Below, piece by piece: positions 1 to 11,715 of a stretch of 64,000 bases of DNA. The DNA lies in the NCBI RefSeq assembly GCF_030052815.1, contig NC_079496.1:42557593-42621592 (forward strand), given 5' to 3'. The number at the start of each line of letters is the position of its first letter. The stretch's first letter is position 1. The notes under the pieces were generated by a model, which saw only the letters and a program-made list of their open reading frames with translations, was not told where the DNA came from and did not search any database. The translations under genes were made by a program, and so were the position numbers. This DNA comes from Hevea brasiliensis (lineage: Eukaryota; Streptophyta; Magnoliopsida; Malpighiales; Euphorbiaceae).

Positions 1-1472
1 GCAATTCACCCCAACTTCAAACACATTATTTACCTTGCAAGGTTTACTTCCATACCCTATCAAACTGTTTTGGCACATTACCAAAAACATTTTCTACATT
101 ACATAAGCATTATTTTGGGCAGATTCCAATCACCCTCAACACACCAAATAGCATTCACAATTACAATTTCTAATTACCATTACTAACACACCTAAACATT
201 ACAAACCTTACATACACTTTACAACATTAATTTACATACATATCATCAATCCTTTTAGGTCAATATTCTGCCCACACTTCCTTCAATATACACCATCACT
301 CAAGTATCCACAAGCTGCCACAAACCATTCTTCAACATTACATTGCCGTACCAATATACAATTTCCCATCCAAGTGCATAAATCACCATATAAACATGAA
401 GTAAATCACTAGGTTACTAAATCACCATGATCAACATTATTTCTCATCAATTATATGCATATTAAATCATCAAAAACGTGACCCCATGGCTGTCCAAAAT
501 GGAAACAACAATAACCCTTCAAACTCAAAATTTTCCTTCACCAAACTAACACCCATAACATAAACATGAACTTTAACAAAGGATTTCTCAAAAATGCAAA
601 CTTACCTTTATTTGTAACTTGCTAAACCTTCACCAAACTTCCCAAAATTGGTATCAATATCTTCCTTGTGATGTGTAGACAAATTTTAGTGAAGAACACT
701 AAGTGATTTGAGTTGGAATGAAGGGAGTTAAGAGAGCTTAAGTGAAACGGCCATGGATGTTTTCTCTCACCATCAATTCGGCATATTTGATGGAATGGAG
801 AAGATGAACTATCTGGTGGGTTTAGTGGACTTACACCTGCCATACTTAATGTTTAATTAATCCTATAGTGGTCCACTAAGAAGAATTAAATCATATATTA
901 AGTTAACTTTCCCATAATCCACATTTAACCCATGATTTCCACTATTTATTTTAGGTACCACCAAATTAATTTTTCATTTCATTTTCTAAGTGTAATACTA
1001 TTTATTTTTAATGGACATTTAGGTCAAAAGACACTTGGGATGTCAAATGACCATAATGCCCTGTTCGGTGGCTTTCCCGATTTTTCGGTAATACCGTATT
1101 TTGTCTGTTTTTCGATTTCTCACTTTTCTTTGTACTAATTATTTAATTTTTCTTTAATCTTTCTAATGAGATTTATACTTCAATAAGGGTCTATTTATGT
1201 CCAAAAAATGTTTTCCAGGGTTCCCCGCAGTCCAGGGTTAGTCAACGGTCCATGCCGTGACTTCCCGGTGCGGTCACCCATCACTAGGTTTCCCGGCTCA
1301 CTTACTCGGTTACATTTCTTTACTATGATTTTTCCTTTGTTTTTCTTTTCTTGTATTTCATTATTTTATGTCTCCTCACTCATATTGAGGTACGGTTCTA
1401 GGCATCCTAGCTGTCCGGACAACACTGGTCACCGGAGCAGTAGAACGCACTACCGAACTTAGGGGTGTTACA
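1..1472 (-). repeat. G1 3' LTR (family 1), 5' U3 part only
   Basis: This is the U3-start part of a 3.67-kb LTR read on the minus strand; the LTR begins TGTAACACCCC at 1472. The rest lies left of the window. Short open frames (for example 1208-1462 plus, 622-843 minus) recur at 9603-9857 and 9014-9235 only because the LTR is repeated; they show no protein family features. Compared with the right LTR it has small deletions around 1028-1070. Confidence 0.92.
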
Positions 1473-1486
1473 ATTCTCCCCCCCTT
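1473..1486 (-). other. Polypurine tract of G1
   Basis: On the minus strand a purine run (AAGGGGGGAGAAT) lies directly before TGTAACACC of the 3' LTR. This is the expected primer for plus-strand DNA synthesis and fixes the element's orientation. Confidence 0.85.
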
Positions 1487-1518
1487 AAATAAATTTCGTC
1501 TCGAAATTTTACCTGGCA

Positions 1519-2128
1519 TTAGTCTCTGAATAGCTGTGGGTGCTGTCTCCTCATATCCTCTTCACGTTCCCAAGTTGCTTCCTGGCCTGAATGATGGTTC
1601 CACAGCACTTTAACTAGGTGTATCTGTTTGTTCCTCAGCTGCTTCACCTCATATGCCAGAATTTTTATGGGTTCTTCCTCATATGAAAGGTCTGGATTTA
1701 CTTCAATCTCTTCAACTGTTAGTACATGAGATGGGTCGACACATTCCTTAACATGGACACATGGAAGACACTGTGTATCCTTGCTAGCCTGGAGGTAATG
1801 CCAACCGGTATGCTAAAGGACCCACTCTTTCCAGAACTTCATATGGTCCGATGAAACGAGGACTTAGTTTCCCCTTTCTGCCAAATCTCATAATCCTCTT
1901 CCAAGGAGAAACTTTGAGGAATACCTTATCACCCACTGCATACTCAATATCTCTTCTCTTCAGATCAACATAGGACTTCTGGCGGTCTGATGCAGCCTTG
2001 AGTCTATCTCTGATCAATATGATCTTTTCCTCTGTCTGCTGGACAATTTCTGGTCCAATCATCTTCCTTTCACCTACTTCATCCCAAACATAAGGAGTTC
2101 TACACTTTTCTGCCATACAAAGCTTCAT
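1519..2128 (-). pseudogene. G1 integrase C-terminal part and chromodomain
   Basis: A minus-strand frame from 2128 to 1784 (114 residues) carries the integrase tail typical of Tekay/Del elements: the DRQKSY segment, then VGDKVFLKVSPWK, then LSPRFIGPYEVLERVG. In another frame about 1700-1519 reads a chromodomain-like tail (EEEPIKILA, then VKVLWNHH, then EATWE) ending with TAA at 1521-1519. In family members such a chromodomain is thought to guide integration to marked chromatin. The two parts are no longer in one frame. Upstream, around 2230-2265, the segment normally encoding the DGQSERV region has lost bases, and the exon join seen in G2 is continuous here (no intron-like insert). Confidence 0.8.
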
Positions 2129-2129
2129 A

Positions 2130-2900
2130 TGGAGGCATCCCTATGCTTGATTGGTAGTTGTTGTTATAAACAAACTCAATCAAAGGCAAGTGTGTATCCC
2201 AACTACCTTCAAATTCAATCACACAAGCCCGTAGCATATCCTCCAATATCCGAATAACCCTCTCGCATCGCCATCCGTCTGTGGGTGGAATGTTGTCTCA
2301 AGTTCAATCTAGTTCCTAGGGCTCTCAAGACTACCCTAATCTAGAAGTGAACCTAGGATCTCTGCTGACACAATTGCTACGGCACTCCATGCAATTTTAC
2401 AATCTCATATATGTACAATCCGCCAATCTTTCCGTGCTATAGTCCATCCGAATCGCAAAAGTGAGCAGACTTAGTCAATCATCAACTATAACCCATACCG
2501 CATCATGACTACTCGTGTCCTTGGAAGTCCTGTAACAAAATCCATAGTTATTCGTTCCCATTTCCACTGCATCGACAAAGGATGTAATAAACCACTGAAC
2601 TTGATGTTCGCCTTTACTTGCCGACAAGTTAGGCATTTGGAAACGAATTCACTATATCTCTTTTCATGCCCATCCACCAAGAATGCTCTTTCACCCTGTA
2701 CATTTTAGTTCCACCAGTGGTGCATAGCAAATGGAGACTCATGTGCTTCCTTCAAAATGGTTTGTCTCAATTCCACATCACTAGGAATGCACACTGCTCG
2801 ATGTAGCAATAAACCATCATCTCTCACAGAGAATTCAGGTTTCTTGCCCTTTGAACTTCTTTCAAGACTTCCGATATTTTTCATCACTGCGTGCGACCAT
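2130..2900 (-). pseudogene. G1 integrase zinc-binding and core region, broken
   Basis: Minus-strand pieces at 2887-2705 (KEAHESPFAMH, part of the HHCC zinc domain) and 2680-2486 (KCLTCRQVKA, then WKWERITMDFVTGLP with the first catalytic Asp) match Tekay-type integrase. The region 2130-2480 corresponds to the rest of the DDE core but is interrupted by short gaps and frame changes. Not functional; assignment rests on motif order and on collinearity with G2. Confidence 0.65.
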
Positions 2901-3430
2901 TACGATCGATCAATCAACACCGCTATACATGCCATGCAACTACCGTCTGCCCTCATCATCAACCTCTAAACCGCATGTTTGTGCTTTCAATTCATATACC
3001 ATGGACAAAGGAGAAACTCGAGACTTGCCATAGTCTTGCGACTTAAGGCGCCACCACCACATTTGCTTTCCCGGCTGATAGTCTATTAAGCAATCATAAT
3101 CTTTAATGAGTTCTAACCATCTCCTCCGCCTCAAATTCAATTCCTTACGGTGCCTAAGTACTTCAAGCTCTTGTGATCCGTGTAAATGTAGCATTTCTCC
3201 CCATACAAATAGTGTCTCGGATCTTGAGCAAAAACAATAGCCGCTAACTCGGATCATGTGTTGGGTAGTTCCTCTCATGCGGTTTCACTGGCGTGATGCA
3301 TAAGCAATGACATTCGATCTTGCATCAAGACACGCCTAACCCATTGTGAGAAGCATCACTATAAATCGTGTATTCTTTACCCGAGTAGGTAAAGTGAGAA
3401 CTGAGCTTCGATTAAGCACCTCTTCAACTC
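2900..3430 (-). pseudogene. G1 RNase H region, broken
   Basis: A minus-strand frame at 3278-2940 reads the RNase H end: HRKELNLRRRRWLELIKDYD, then CLIDYQPGK, as in G2 at 37290-37375. The stretch from 3280 to 3430 corresponds to the first part of the domain but has no long open frame. Catalytic residues cannot be followed through the frame shifts. Confidence 0.6.
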
Positions 3431-4400
3431 ATCAAAACTCACGACATTTATCACCCACCGAAATTTTACATCTTTCCGAGCGACTTGGTCGTGGAGAAGA
3501 TAACATAGAGAATCCTTCACAAACCGACGGTAATATCCACTAAACCTAAAATCGCGAATTTACGTGATGTTCTGGGGCTTCCAATTAAGGATAGCTTCTA
3601 CCTTGCTGGAATCTACCTTGATCCCTTCAATTGACACAACATGTCCCAAAAGGAGATTTCCTTCACCAAAATTCACATTTCGACAATTTGGCGATGCTTC
3701 TTTCTCCTTAAAATCGCAGCACAATCCGCAGATGTCTATCATGCTCCTCTGCACTCCTCGAGTATATCAAAATGTCATCAATAAACACCACCACAAATTG
3801 ATCAAGATATGGTCCAAGATAGTGTTCATCGATCCATAAAAGCGGTGGAGCATTTGTCAACCCGAATGGCATTACTAGAAACTCATAGTGGCCATATCGA
3901 GTTAAAGCGCTTTTGGAATACTCGCTCTTGCACCTTCAATCGATGATAACCAGATCGCAAATCAATTTTGGAGAATCTCGCCGCACCCTTCAATCGACGA
4001 ATGATCATCAATGCGAGGCAATGGATATCCGTTTTATTGTCACCCTATTCAACCGCACGTAGTCAATGCATAGCGGAGAGTACCATCCTTCTTCTTAACA
4101 AACAACACCGTGCTCCCAAGGTGACACACTAGGGCGGATGAAGCCCTTTTCAAGTAATTCTTGTAATCGTATCTTGACTCCTTCAACTCTCTGGTGCCAT
4201 TCTCGTATGGCGTTATGGAGATTGGATCCACACGTGCAGAACATTAATTTCAAATCGCACTTCTTCCGGAGGTAATCACGCAATTCATCAGAAACACGTG
4301 CGAAAGTCATGTCTGTAGGGATGTCCTTCAATGCCGACTCCCCACTTGGGTGTCTACCACATGTGCCAAGTATGCTTCACACCCTTTTCTCGATCATTTT
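3430..4400 (-). pseudogene. G1 reverse transcriptase region, broken
   Basis: Minus-strand pieces match the chromovirus RT in order: LQELLEKGFIRPSVSPW (about 4170-4110), [11 protein letters not shown] (about 4105-4070), IDDILIYS with the catalytic Asp pair (about 3780-3755) and a thumb/connection segment with VVSIEGIKVDSSKVEAIL (about 3640-3590). Between them are gaps of one to several bases and CpG-rich substitutions. The region is collinear with the intact-frame RT of G2 (35854-36987), so order and identity are secure though the gene is dead. Confidence 0.7.
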
Positions 4401-5980
4401 TCCGGCTAGTGCAAACGAAATGATGTTGGATGGCAATAGTCGCCTCTCCCCATGTATCACCACATCACTGCATCGAGGAGACCAAAAGTGATCTTTCGCC
4501 TACTGATCAATCATGGCATGATGCCTAGCTAACCAATCCATGCCCAAGATGATATCATAATCTCAAGGGCATTTCAATGAGATCGACAGAAAGCGTGCCC
4601 TTGGATCACCAAAGGACAATCTCTATACATTTTATTAACCTCGACCTCTGTCCTAGCGGACTTGTTACTAGCACCTCAAAGTCCATTCTTGTACATGGAA
4701 CAAAGAATGCAATCAATGATGCTAGCACTCACATAAGAATGGGTAGAACCCGATCAAATAGCACAAATATATTCTCGTTAAAAGTTGAGAAGGTACAGCC
4801 ACAACATCGATGTCTCTCGCCTCTTCTCTCTGTCTCATGGCATAGACTCGATCGAGCACTGTCTTGTTCGATTGTTTTATCGTGCCTTGGTCACTTGGGT
4901 TACCTCTACCCCGCCTCTACCTCTGCTAGGTGGTTGTGAGCTTCGTGACAGTGGCTCAATCGACCCTTCTGCAGAGTAGGAGGTGGTCCAACTCTGCGAC
5001 CATCGTGCAGTCCTTGGCAAAGTGTCCGGTGCCTCCACAGCTTATAACAGGCTCCAATAGCCTTGTAACAGATTCCACCATGATTCTTTCCACAAGTTTC
5101 ACATTGGCGGGAGGGTAGGAACTTCGGTACTCACTGGCCGATAGGGAGGTCTCTCACGAATATCTTCCCCTACCGCATTTCTTGCCACCTCTGCCATGTC
5201 CCCATAGTTCTTCCTCTTCCAAAGATGACCACCGAACTCGATTCATCGATTTTCCTCTTTCTCTGTCTTCTCCGACTTCTTCTTCTCAGAGCGCCTCAAA
5301 CTCAACTCTTTCCAACTCTAGGGCTTGAGAAACAAGTTCGAGAAGTTAGTGTGTTTGAAGCCGAGTACTTGTACTCTAACACTGGGCTTCAAGCCGCTTT
5401 CAAACCTCTTGCATCTCTCCTGCTGGTAGAGAGTAGACTCACCGCATAATGGCTAAGGCGGAAAATTCTCTTTCATACTCACCACCGATCCGCCTCTGTT
5501 TCAAACTTAAGAATTCTTGTAGCTTCGGTCTACATAAGCATCGAGGATGTATTTGTCTCGAATTCCCGAGGAAGTCATTCCAGTGTCAAGATCGCAGTTC
5601 TACTGCATCGTGGGGAATGGTTTTCCACCACCATAAGCATCCCCTTGTAGTAAGGATACCGAGTATTCAAGTCCGAGCTCCTCTGTACAATGAAGTTTCT
5701 TGAACACCCTATCTATCCTCTCTAACCACTGCTCACTTCTATAGGATCTATCGTCCCTTAAACTCAGAGCCCCATACTTCATCAATTTATCATCTCGCCT
5801 TGTAGGAGATCGTGGTTGTACCACGGGTGTGCAATTGGGACTTGAGTAGGCGCATTACCACCATTTGTTGGAATATTGCAGCCATCTGGCCGAGCGAATC
5901 GAGCAGAAATCGCAGATCGCAGGGTCGGTGTCTTGAACCACCGACATTTTGTACACTGGGCATCCTTGCACCTCACCTCA
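4400..5980 (-). pseudogene. G1 gag and protease region, broken
   Basis: The gag core appears on the minus strand at 5824-5600 (SEQWLERIDRVFKKLHC, then SLLQGDAY), matching the Tekay capsid motif that is SLLQDDAYQWW in G2. A CCHC zinc knuckle is visible near 5060-4990 (CGGTGHFAKDC) in a shifted frame. The protease should lie about 4900-4500, but I could not follow its Asp motif. Minus-strand pieces at 5976-5782 may be the gag N-terminus. From 5980 to 6180 lies the untranslated leader. Confidence 0.6.
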
Positions 5981-6180
5981 ATAGATCGACGATCGAACGA
6001 TCACCCTCTTCCATATTCAATGCGAGGATCTTAGCTTTCTGAATAATAACACAAGGATATTTACTCGTTAGTGCATATTTATCTCAGAATGTACTGTATG
6101 TATCAAACAATGATATTGAGCAGTTGTACTATGAAGAAAGGACATTCAATTAACAGGTGAAAACAGAATTTAAAAACCAG

Positions 6181-6192
6181 GCTCTGATACCA
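6181..6192 (-). other. Primer binding site of G1 (tRNA-iMet)
   Basis: On the minus strand TGGTATCAGAGC, complementary to the 3' end of plant initiator methionine tRNA, lies eight bases after the LTR end (GGGTGTGACA). This marks 6201 as the inner LTR edge. Confidence 0.9.
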
Positions 6193-6200
6193 CTAAAACA

Positions 6201-9200
6201 TGTCACACCCTACCCTCTCAGAAGGCATAACATGATCCCGTAGTATACCTAATGAATTACCAACTCCGCTTCATCGATAACCCATTAAATACACTACAAG
6301 GGATTTAAAAAAACTTTTCTTACTTCTTTTACAGTGGTGAGCACTATTTACAGTGTTAAAGACTTTGGTGAATCAAGTGAAATAACTAACTCATTTGATT
6401 TATTTAGAATTTCTGTAGAAATTTTTGGCAAAGTGCCCTCGTATTTTGGATAAAACAGTTCTTGAAAACTCAGAAAAGCACTTCTATAATTTTCCAAATC
6501 TCAACTTCAATACATTTCTCAACACAACAATTCATCAACTCAATTCCATAGAAATTTTTCAAAGTCTGAGATAAGGAAATATAATACAACTTTTACAATC
6601 CAAAACACTCATAATTAATTTACAACTTCAAGTACAATTTAATTTACAATCGCTCAAAACCAAATACAATATGTACATACAAAGTGTCATACATTACAAG
6701 ATAAAAAGCAAAAGCGGTATACTCAATATACTGTAATCCTCATTTGGATGTATATGCAGCCTAGTCTCACCTGCCTATCTCTACTGCGACAAAGAATAAA
6801 GCTATCACTGAGACAATGTCTCGATGGTGCACAACATTAACCCAATCCAATTTAAATCACAATTCATAAGTCATGTAAATAGTGTATACTTAACATCATA
6901 ATGAAATTCAAGACAATAATTGTCAACAAGAATTTAAACTCCATTTCTCAATATCCCAATAATTTTCCATAAGTCGATCAGTTTGAATTCAAAAGACAAG
7001 ATATGTCAATGAGAGTTTAAATCCATTTCACAATCTCACAATACACATCAATAAATCACACAGCTTAATCATGATCCATAATTCAATTCATCCCAAAAGC
7101 CGATGGCTAATGAGGTGTTCAATTCATCCCAAAAGTCGATGACTAATGAGGAATAACATGGCTCGCTCGCAAAAATATGAGTACTCATTCTATTCGTCCT
7201 CAACAGGCACACACCTCAACACTTCACCAGAGAGGGAATTCAATTCATCCCACTAGACAAGCTAGAGAGGAATACAATCAATATACATGATAGCCGTGGT
7301 TTCAAACCATTTCTAATGCTTTTAATCAATAAGTATCCATCAATGTCATTCAAACCATTTTTCACAGCTTTCAAACTATTCACAATATATTTCACTCCAT
7401 TAATATTCCTAAAACACATTTCCACAATTAAAAATAATGATAAACAAATAAACAATATTTATTTCCCTTGAAAATAATACAAAAGAAACAGCTTGTTGTG
7501 CACAAACCTCCGATATTTGTCTCTGGTCTTGACTCAGATTTCTTTCCCTCTTTGAGTCCTTGTTAATCGAGAAACACAATTTGAAGTGTTTGATCAAATT
7601 AAACTATCTCTATCGATGGGGTTTGGTAAATAATGCACTGAACTCAATTATTCGCTTAATCACCTAATATACCGACCCTCGATGCGTTTTAGATAAATTA
7701 GGTTTTAGTGTCGTTAATATGTCACACTCGATAGGGTTTTAGGTTTGGTATGTTTTACCAAAGTCATTTCCTCGCTTAGTGCATTTTAATGCAAAATGCT
7801 GGATTCCGGGACACAGGTTTGACCTAACTGAACGATCTAGATCCCTCGGTTTTCGGTCTTGGTCGAAACTACAAACTTGTAGATCTAGGTCTTATTGCAC
7901 GCGGTGCAAAATTTCAGGTCAATCCGAGTTAAGTAGACCAAGTTATGGTCATTACACTATTGCTGGTCAAGTGGTACCATTTTAGGTCAATTTTAGGTCA
8001 AATTGGTCAATTCTGGTTCGGCCAGTTTTTGGACCCGAACTTGTGCAAGTTGTTTGACTTGCTTATGGTCATTTATGGGCTTTGGTGTCTTCATAAGACT
8101 TGTAGGTATGGGTCTTAACTATTCTTGGTCAAAATTTCAGGTCAATTGGACCTGGTTTGAGTGAGTTATGGCCTAAACACTCACTGCTGCCCAATTGGTC
8201 ATTTTTCAGGTCCTAATTGCACCTAATCCGAATTGGTCATTTTTTTAGGTCACCTTGCAAGCAGAATTTTGGCATGGTTTCTCAATGAAAGTTGGCACAT
8301 TTTGTGCCTAGTTTCACCTCAAATTGGTCTCATACCAATTGAGGTTACACATTCAAGGTTATAGGCTAAAATATACACTGCCCTCAATATGCAATTCACA
8401 CCCCAACTTCAAACACATTATTTACCTTGCAAGGTTTACTTCCATACCCTATCAAACTGTTTTGGCACATTACCAAAAACATTTTCTACATTACATAAGC
8501 ATTATTTTGGGCAGATTCCAATCACCCTCAACACACCAAATAGCATTCACAATTACAATTTCTAATTACCATTACTAACACACCTAAACATTACAAACCT
8601 TACATACACTTTACAACATTAATTTACATACATATCATCAATCCTTTTAGGTCAATATTCTGCCCACACTTCCTTCAATATACACCATCACTCAAGTATC
8701 CACAAGCTGCCACATACCATTCTTCAACATTACATTGCCGTACCAATATACAATTTCCCATCCAAGTGCATAAATCACCATATAAACATGAAGTAAATCA
8801 CTAGGTTACTAAATCACCATGATCAACATTATTTCTCATCAATTATATGCATATTAAATCATCAAAAACGTGACCCCATGGCTGTCCAAAATGGAAACAA
8901 CAATAACCCTTCAAACTCAAAATTTTCCTTCACCAAACTAACACCCATAACATAAACATGAACTTTAACAAAGGATTTCTCAAAAATGCAAACTTACCTT
9001 TATTTGTAACTTGCTAAACCTTCACCAAACTTCCCAAAATTGGTATCAATATCTTCCTTGTGATGTGTAGACAAATTTTAGTGAAGAACACTAAGTGATT
9101 TGAGTTGGAATGAAGGGAGTTAAGAGAGCTTAAGTGAAACGGCCATGGATGTTTTCTCTCACCATCAATTCGGCATATTTGATGGAATGGAGAAGATGAA

Positions 9201-9867
9201 CTATCTGGTGGGTTTAGTGGACTTACACCTGCCATACTTAATGTTTAATTAATCCTATAGTGGTCCACTAAGAAGAATTAAATCATATATTAAGTTAACT
9301 TTCCCATAATCCACATTTAACCCATGATTTCCACTATTTATTTTAGGTACCACCAAATTAATTTTTCATTTCATTTTCTAAGTGTAATACTATTTATTTT
9401 TAATGGACATTTAGGTCAAAAGACACTTCGGGATGTCAAATGACCATAATGCCCCTGTTCGGGTTGCTTTCCCGATTTTTCGGTAATACCGTATTTTGTC
9501 TGTTTTTCGATTTCTCACTTTTCTTTGTACTAATTATTTAATTTTTCTTTAATCTTTCTAATGAGATTTATACTTCAATAAGGGTCTATTTATGTCCAAA
9601 AAATGTTTTCCAGGGTTCCCCGCAGTCCAGGGTTAGTCAACGGTCCATGTCGTGACTTCCCGGTGCGGTCACCCATCACTAGGTTTCCCGGCTCACTTAC
9701 TCGGTTACATTTCTTTACTATGATTTTTCCTTTGTTTTTCTTTTCTTGTATTTCATTATTTTATGTCTCCTCACTCATATTGAGGTACGGTTCTAGGCAT
9801 CCTAGCTGTCCGGACAACACTGGTCACCGGAGCAGTAGAACGCACTACCGAACTTAGGGGTGTTACA
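6201..9867 (-). repeat. G1 5' LTR (family 1), complete, 3667 bp
   Basis: Minus-strand LTR from TGTAACACCCC (9867) to GGGTGTGACA (6201). It shares with the solo copy at 29678-33583 the whole layout: U3 start with the CACCGG and GACCGTTGAC blocks, spaced CATAACT modules, a short hairpin (about 6808-6822, slightly decayed here) and a tail with TACTACGGGATCATG. No coding signal in 3.7 kb; open frames such as 7240-7455 and 8324-8578 lack any domain. Confidence 0.92.
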
Positions 9868-11209
9868 TTCATGGCTTTATGCTCGCATTCATGGCTTTAT
9901 GTCCACACTCATGGCTTTTACGCTCGATTATGTGTTAACATGGCTTTTTAGCCATACTGACTGCATACGTGGTTGACGTTCTGCGTCCCATGGTATGACG
10001 GCCTGAGGTACTGCGGTGTCCAGTGCCAACGACCCGTTATCTAGTTTAGTCAGCATGTCGTAGGTTACTTGGGCAGTTTAAGTTATTAAAATAAGTTACG
10101 AATATTAGCAAGTAAAAATGCTAGAAAGCAAATAAATGAGTAAAATGTTCTGAAATAAATTAGACTAGCTCCAAAAATTTATTTCTTAAAAGAGTCTGAA
10201 ATAAATTAAATTAGTTCTAACAATTTTAAATATTTCGAAATGATTGTAACAATTTAGAAAATATCAAGGAAGTGATAAAAAGACTAGTAGAAGAATCATA
10301 ACTTAAATAACATTACAAATGTGAATTACATAAGAATATACGCATAAGTTTAAATTTTAAATTTTTCGTATCTGGTACATTATTAATGCAAACTTCTAAA
10401 CTGAGCACCTCCAAAGAAAAACATGGCAGGATAGAGGACATTTAATATTAGAAACTAAATTAATTATAAATTTAAAATTTTCGAACTATGGTTTATTTCT
10501 ACCTTTATTTGTATATTATTTTCTTGCTATATTATTGCACCACTAAGCAGCAATGCTTAGGGCGATAGATTTGTTTCCTCACGTAGGTACTGAAGTTAAA
10601 GCCCAGCGAATGCTAAACAGAGATTTTGGAGTCTAATCTGCAAAGTGTTCAAGGTTGTCACCTCCTTAACAATGCATGTAGATAGGGTCCAATATAGATC
10701 ATATTATGTATTTTGTACATTATAATTAGTTATTATTTGTAATGTAAACTATGAATTGTATGTTGAAATATAGATTATGGAACTGTAAATAATTTATAGA
10801 TCATGTAAATTATGAAATTGTGTAATTATTTTATAAATTATGTAAATTAAGGAAATTTGAAAATTTTGCTTATGTAATTTGAGAATGTTTACATGTGAAT
10901 TGAGCATGAATAGATTTGTACAAATGAGTATGTGAATTACAAGAATTGATTGTGAGATGAATATGATGAGCATGAATGATATTTTTATTGCAAAATATTA
11001 TTGAAAATTTCAAGCAGGTGAATAGTAAAATACGTCAACTAGTAATAAAATAGAAAAAACTCCATTGGTTTCTCTCTAGAAAAATAATTGATATTAAATA
11101 TAACGAGATCAAATTATTAAAATAATAAAGTAAGACAAGATAGGGTGCTCCAGCACTGAATGTAGCACGCCTTGCTCAGCTACACTATAGTCGAGTGAGG
11201 GGTGTTACA
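9868..11209 (+). repeat. 3' part of a gypsy LTR (G3/G4-like), truncated by G1
   Basis: The sequence follows the last 1.2 kb of the G3 LTR (53080-54344): GGCTTTATG boxes, the GACGGCCTGAGGTAC block, TTAGTCAGC then GTAGGTTACT, the CTAAGCA/TGCTTAG hairpin (10543-10560), and a terminal GCTCAGCTACACTATAG...GGGTGTTACA ending at 11209. The 5' part lies to the left of G1, outside the window. The bases after 11209 are not a primer site, so this is either a 3' LTR or a solo LTR. It lies in the 5' region of T1. Confidence 0.8.
10543..10560 (+). other. LTR hairpin, CTAAGCA/TGCTTAG
   Basis: A perfect 7-bp inverted repeat with a 4-base loop, at the same place in the LTR as the hairpins of G2, G3 and G4, about 25-30 bases before an AGGTACTG box. 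Confidence 0.7.
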
Positions 11210-11715
11210 CATTCAATCTTGCCAGACAAGAAGAAAGACTCTATGAGTACCTCAAAAGATGTCATTGTATTTTAAAGAGTCTTCCTGAACCTAGGCAATA
11301 GTAAGAATGCTATGTATGAACAGATTGTTAATGAATTGTTTGAACCATGTTTAGCAAAATATGAATGAATAGTGTAACTCCCATGGGAACTATCCTTATT
11401 AGGGTTATACGAAAAGATGAATGCATCATATGGACAAGCATCATAGACACGCATACGATCCCGCCATTCACTGTTGGACTATCGAGTGATGCCATGATAA
11501 AGTTGACACAATTCACCTTCTGCAGTCTCTATTTTGGCGGTTATCTGCCACCGTATCCTTTGTCTAGTTAGGATCTTTAACTCTAATAGAATTTAAAACT
11601 AATTAAAAAAAACTTTCTATAGGAAATCAATATTGCTTCAAACAAAGCAAACCTGATCAAGCAAGCAGTTCAACCAAAAAGAGTTTACTTAACAAGGTCC
11701 CAAGCAAAGAAGATA
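11210..11715 (+). other. T1 5' leader, non-coding
   Basis: AT-rich sequence between the foreign LTR end and the first gag frame. I see no primer binding site and no LTR copy of the T1 type (TGTAGAAACC), so the 5' LTR and primer site must lie on the far side of the inserted LTR. Small frames here show no domain. Confidence 0.5.

Larger units (their letters stand above)
1..9867 (-). mobile_element. G1: Ty3-gypsy (Tekay/Del-like chromovirus) LTR retrotransposon, left end outside window
   Basis: On the minus strand the order is 5' LTR (9867-6201), primer binding site (6192-6181), a gag-pol remnant (about 5980-1519), polypurine tract (1486-1473) and 3' LTR (1472-1, running off the window). Positions 1-1472 repeat about 8390-9867 almost base for base; I count roughly six small differences, several of them 1-2 base gaps. 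The chromodomain and the integrase tail place it with Tekay/Del chromoviruses. It sits inside another gypsy LTR that continues at 9868. The interior reads as short open pieces in changing frames, so this copy makes no polyprotein. The five bases after the right LTR, TTCAT, are the expected target duplication, but the left copy is outside the window. Confidence 0.9.

Noticed and set aside
622..843. 73-residue minus-strand frame, identical at 9014-9235
   Set aside because: Again an LTR duplicate; no independent sign of coding.
1208..1462. 84-residue open frame, identical copy at 9603-9857
   Set aside because: Identical only because it lies in the two G1 LTRs; low-complexity Phe/Ser-rich product, no start context or domain.
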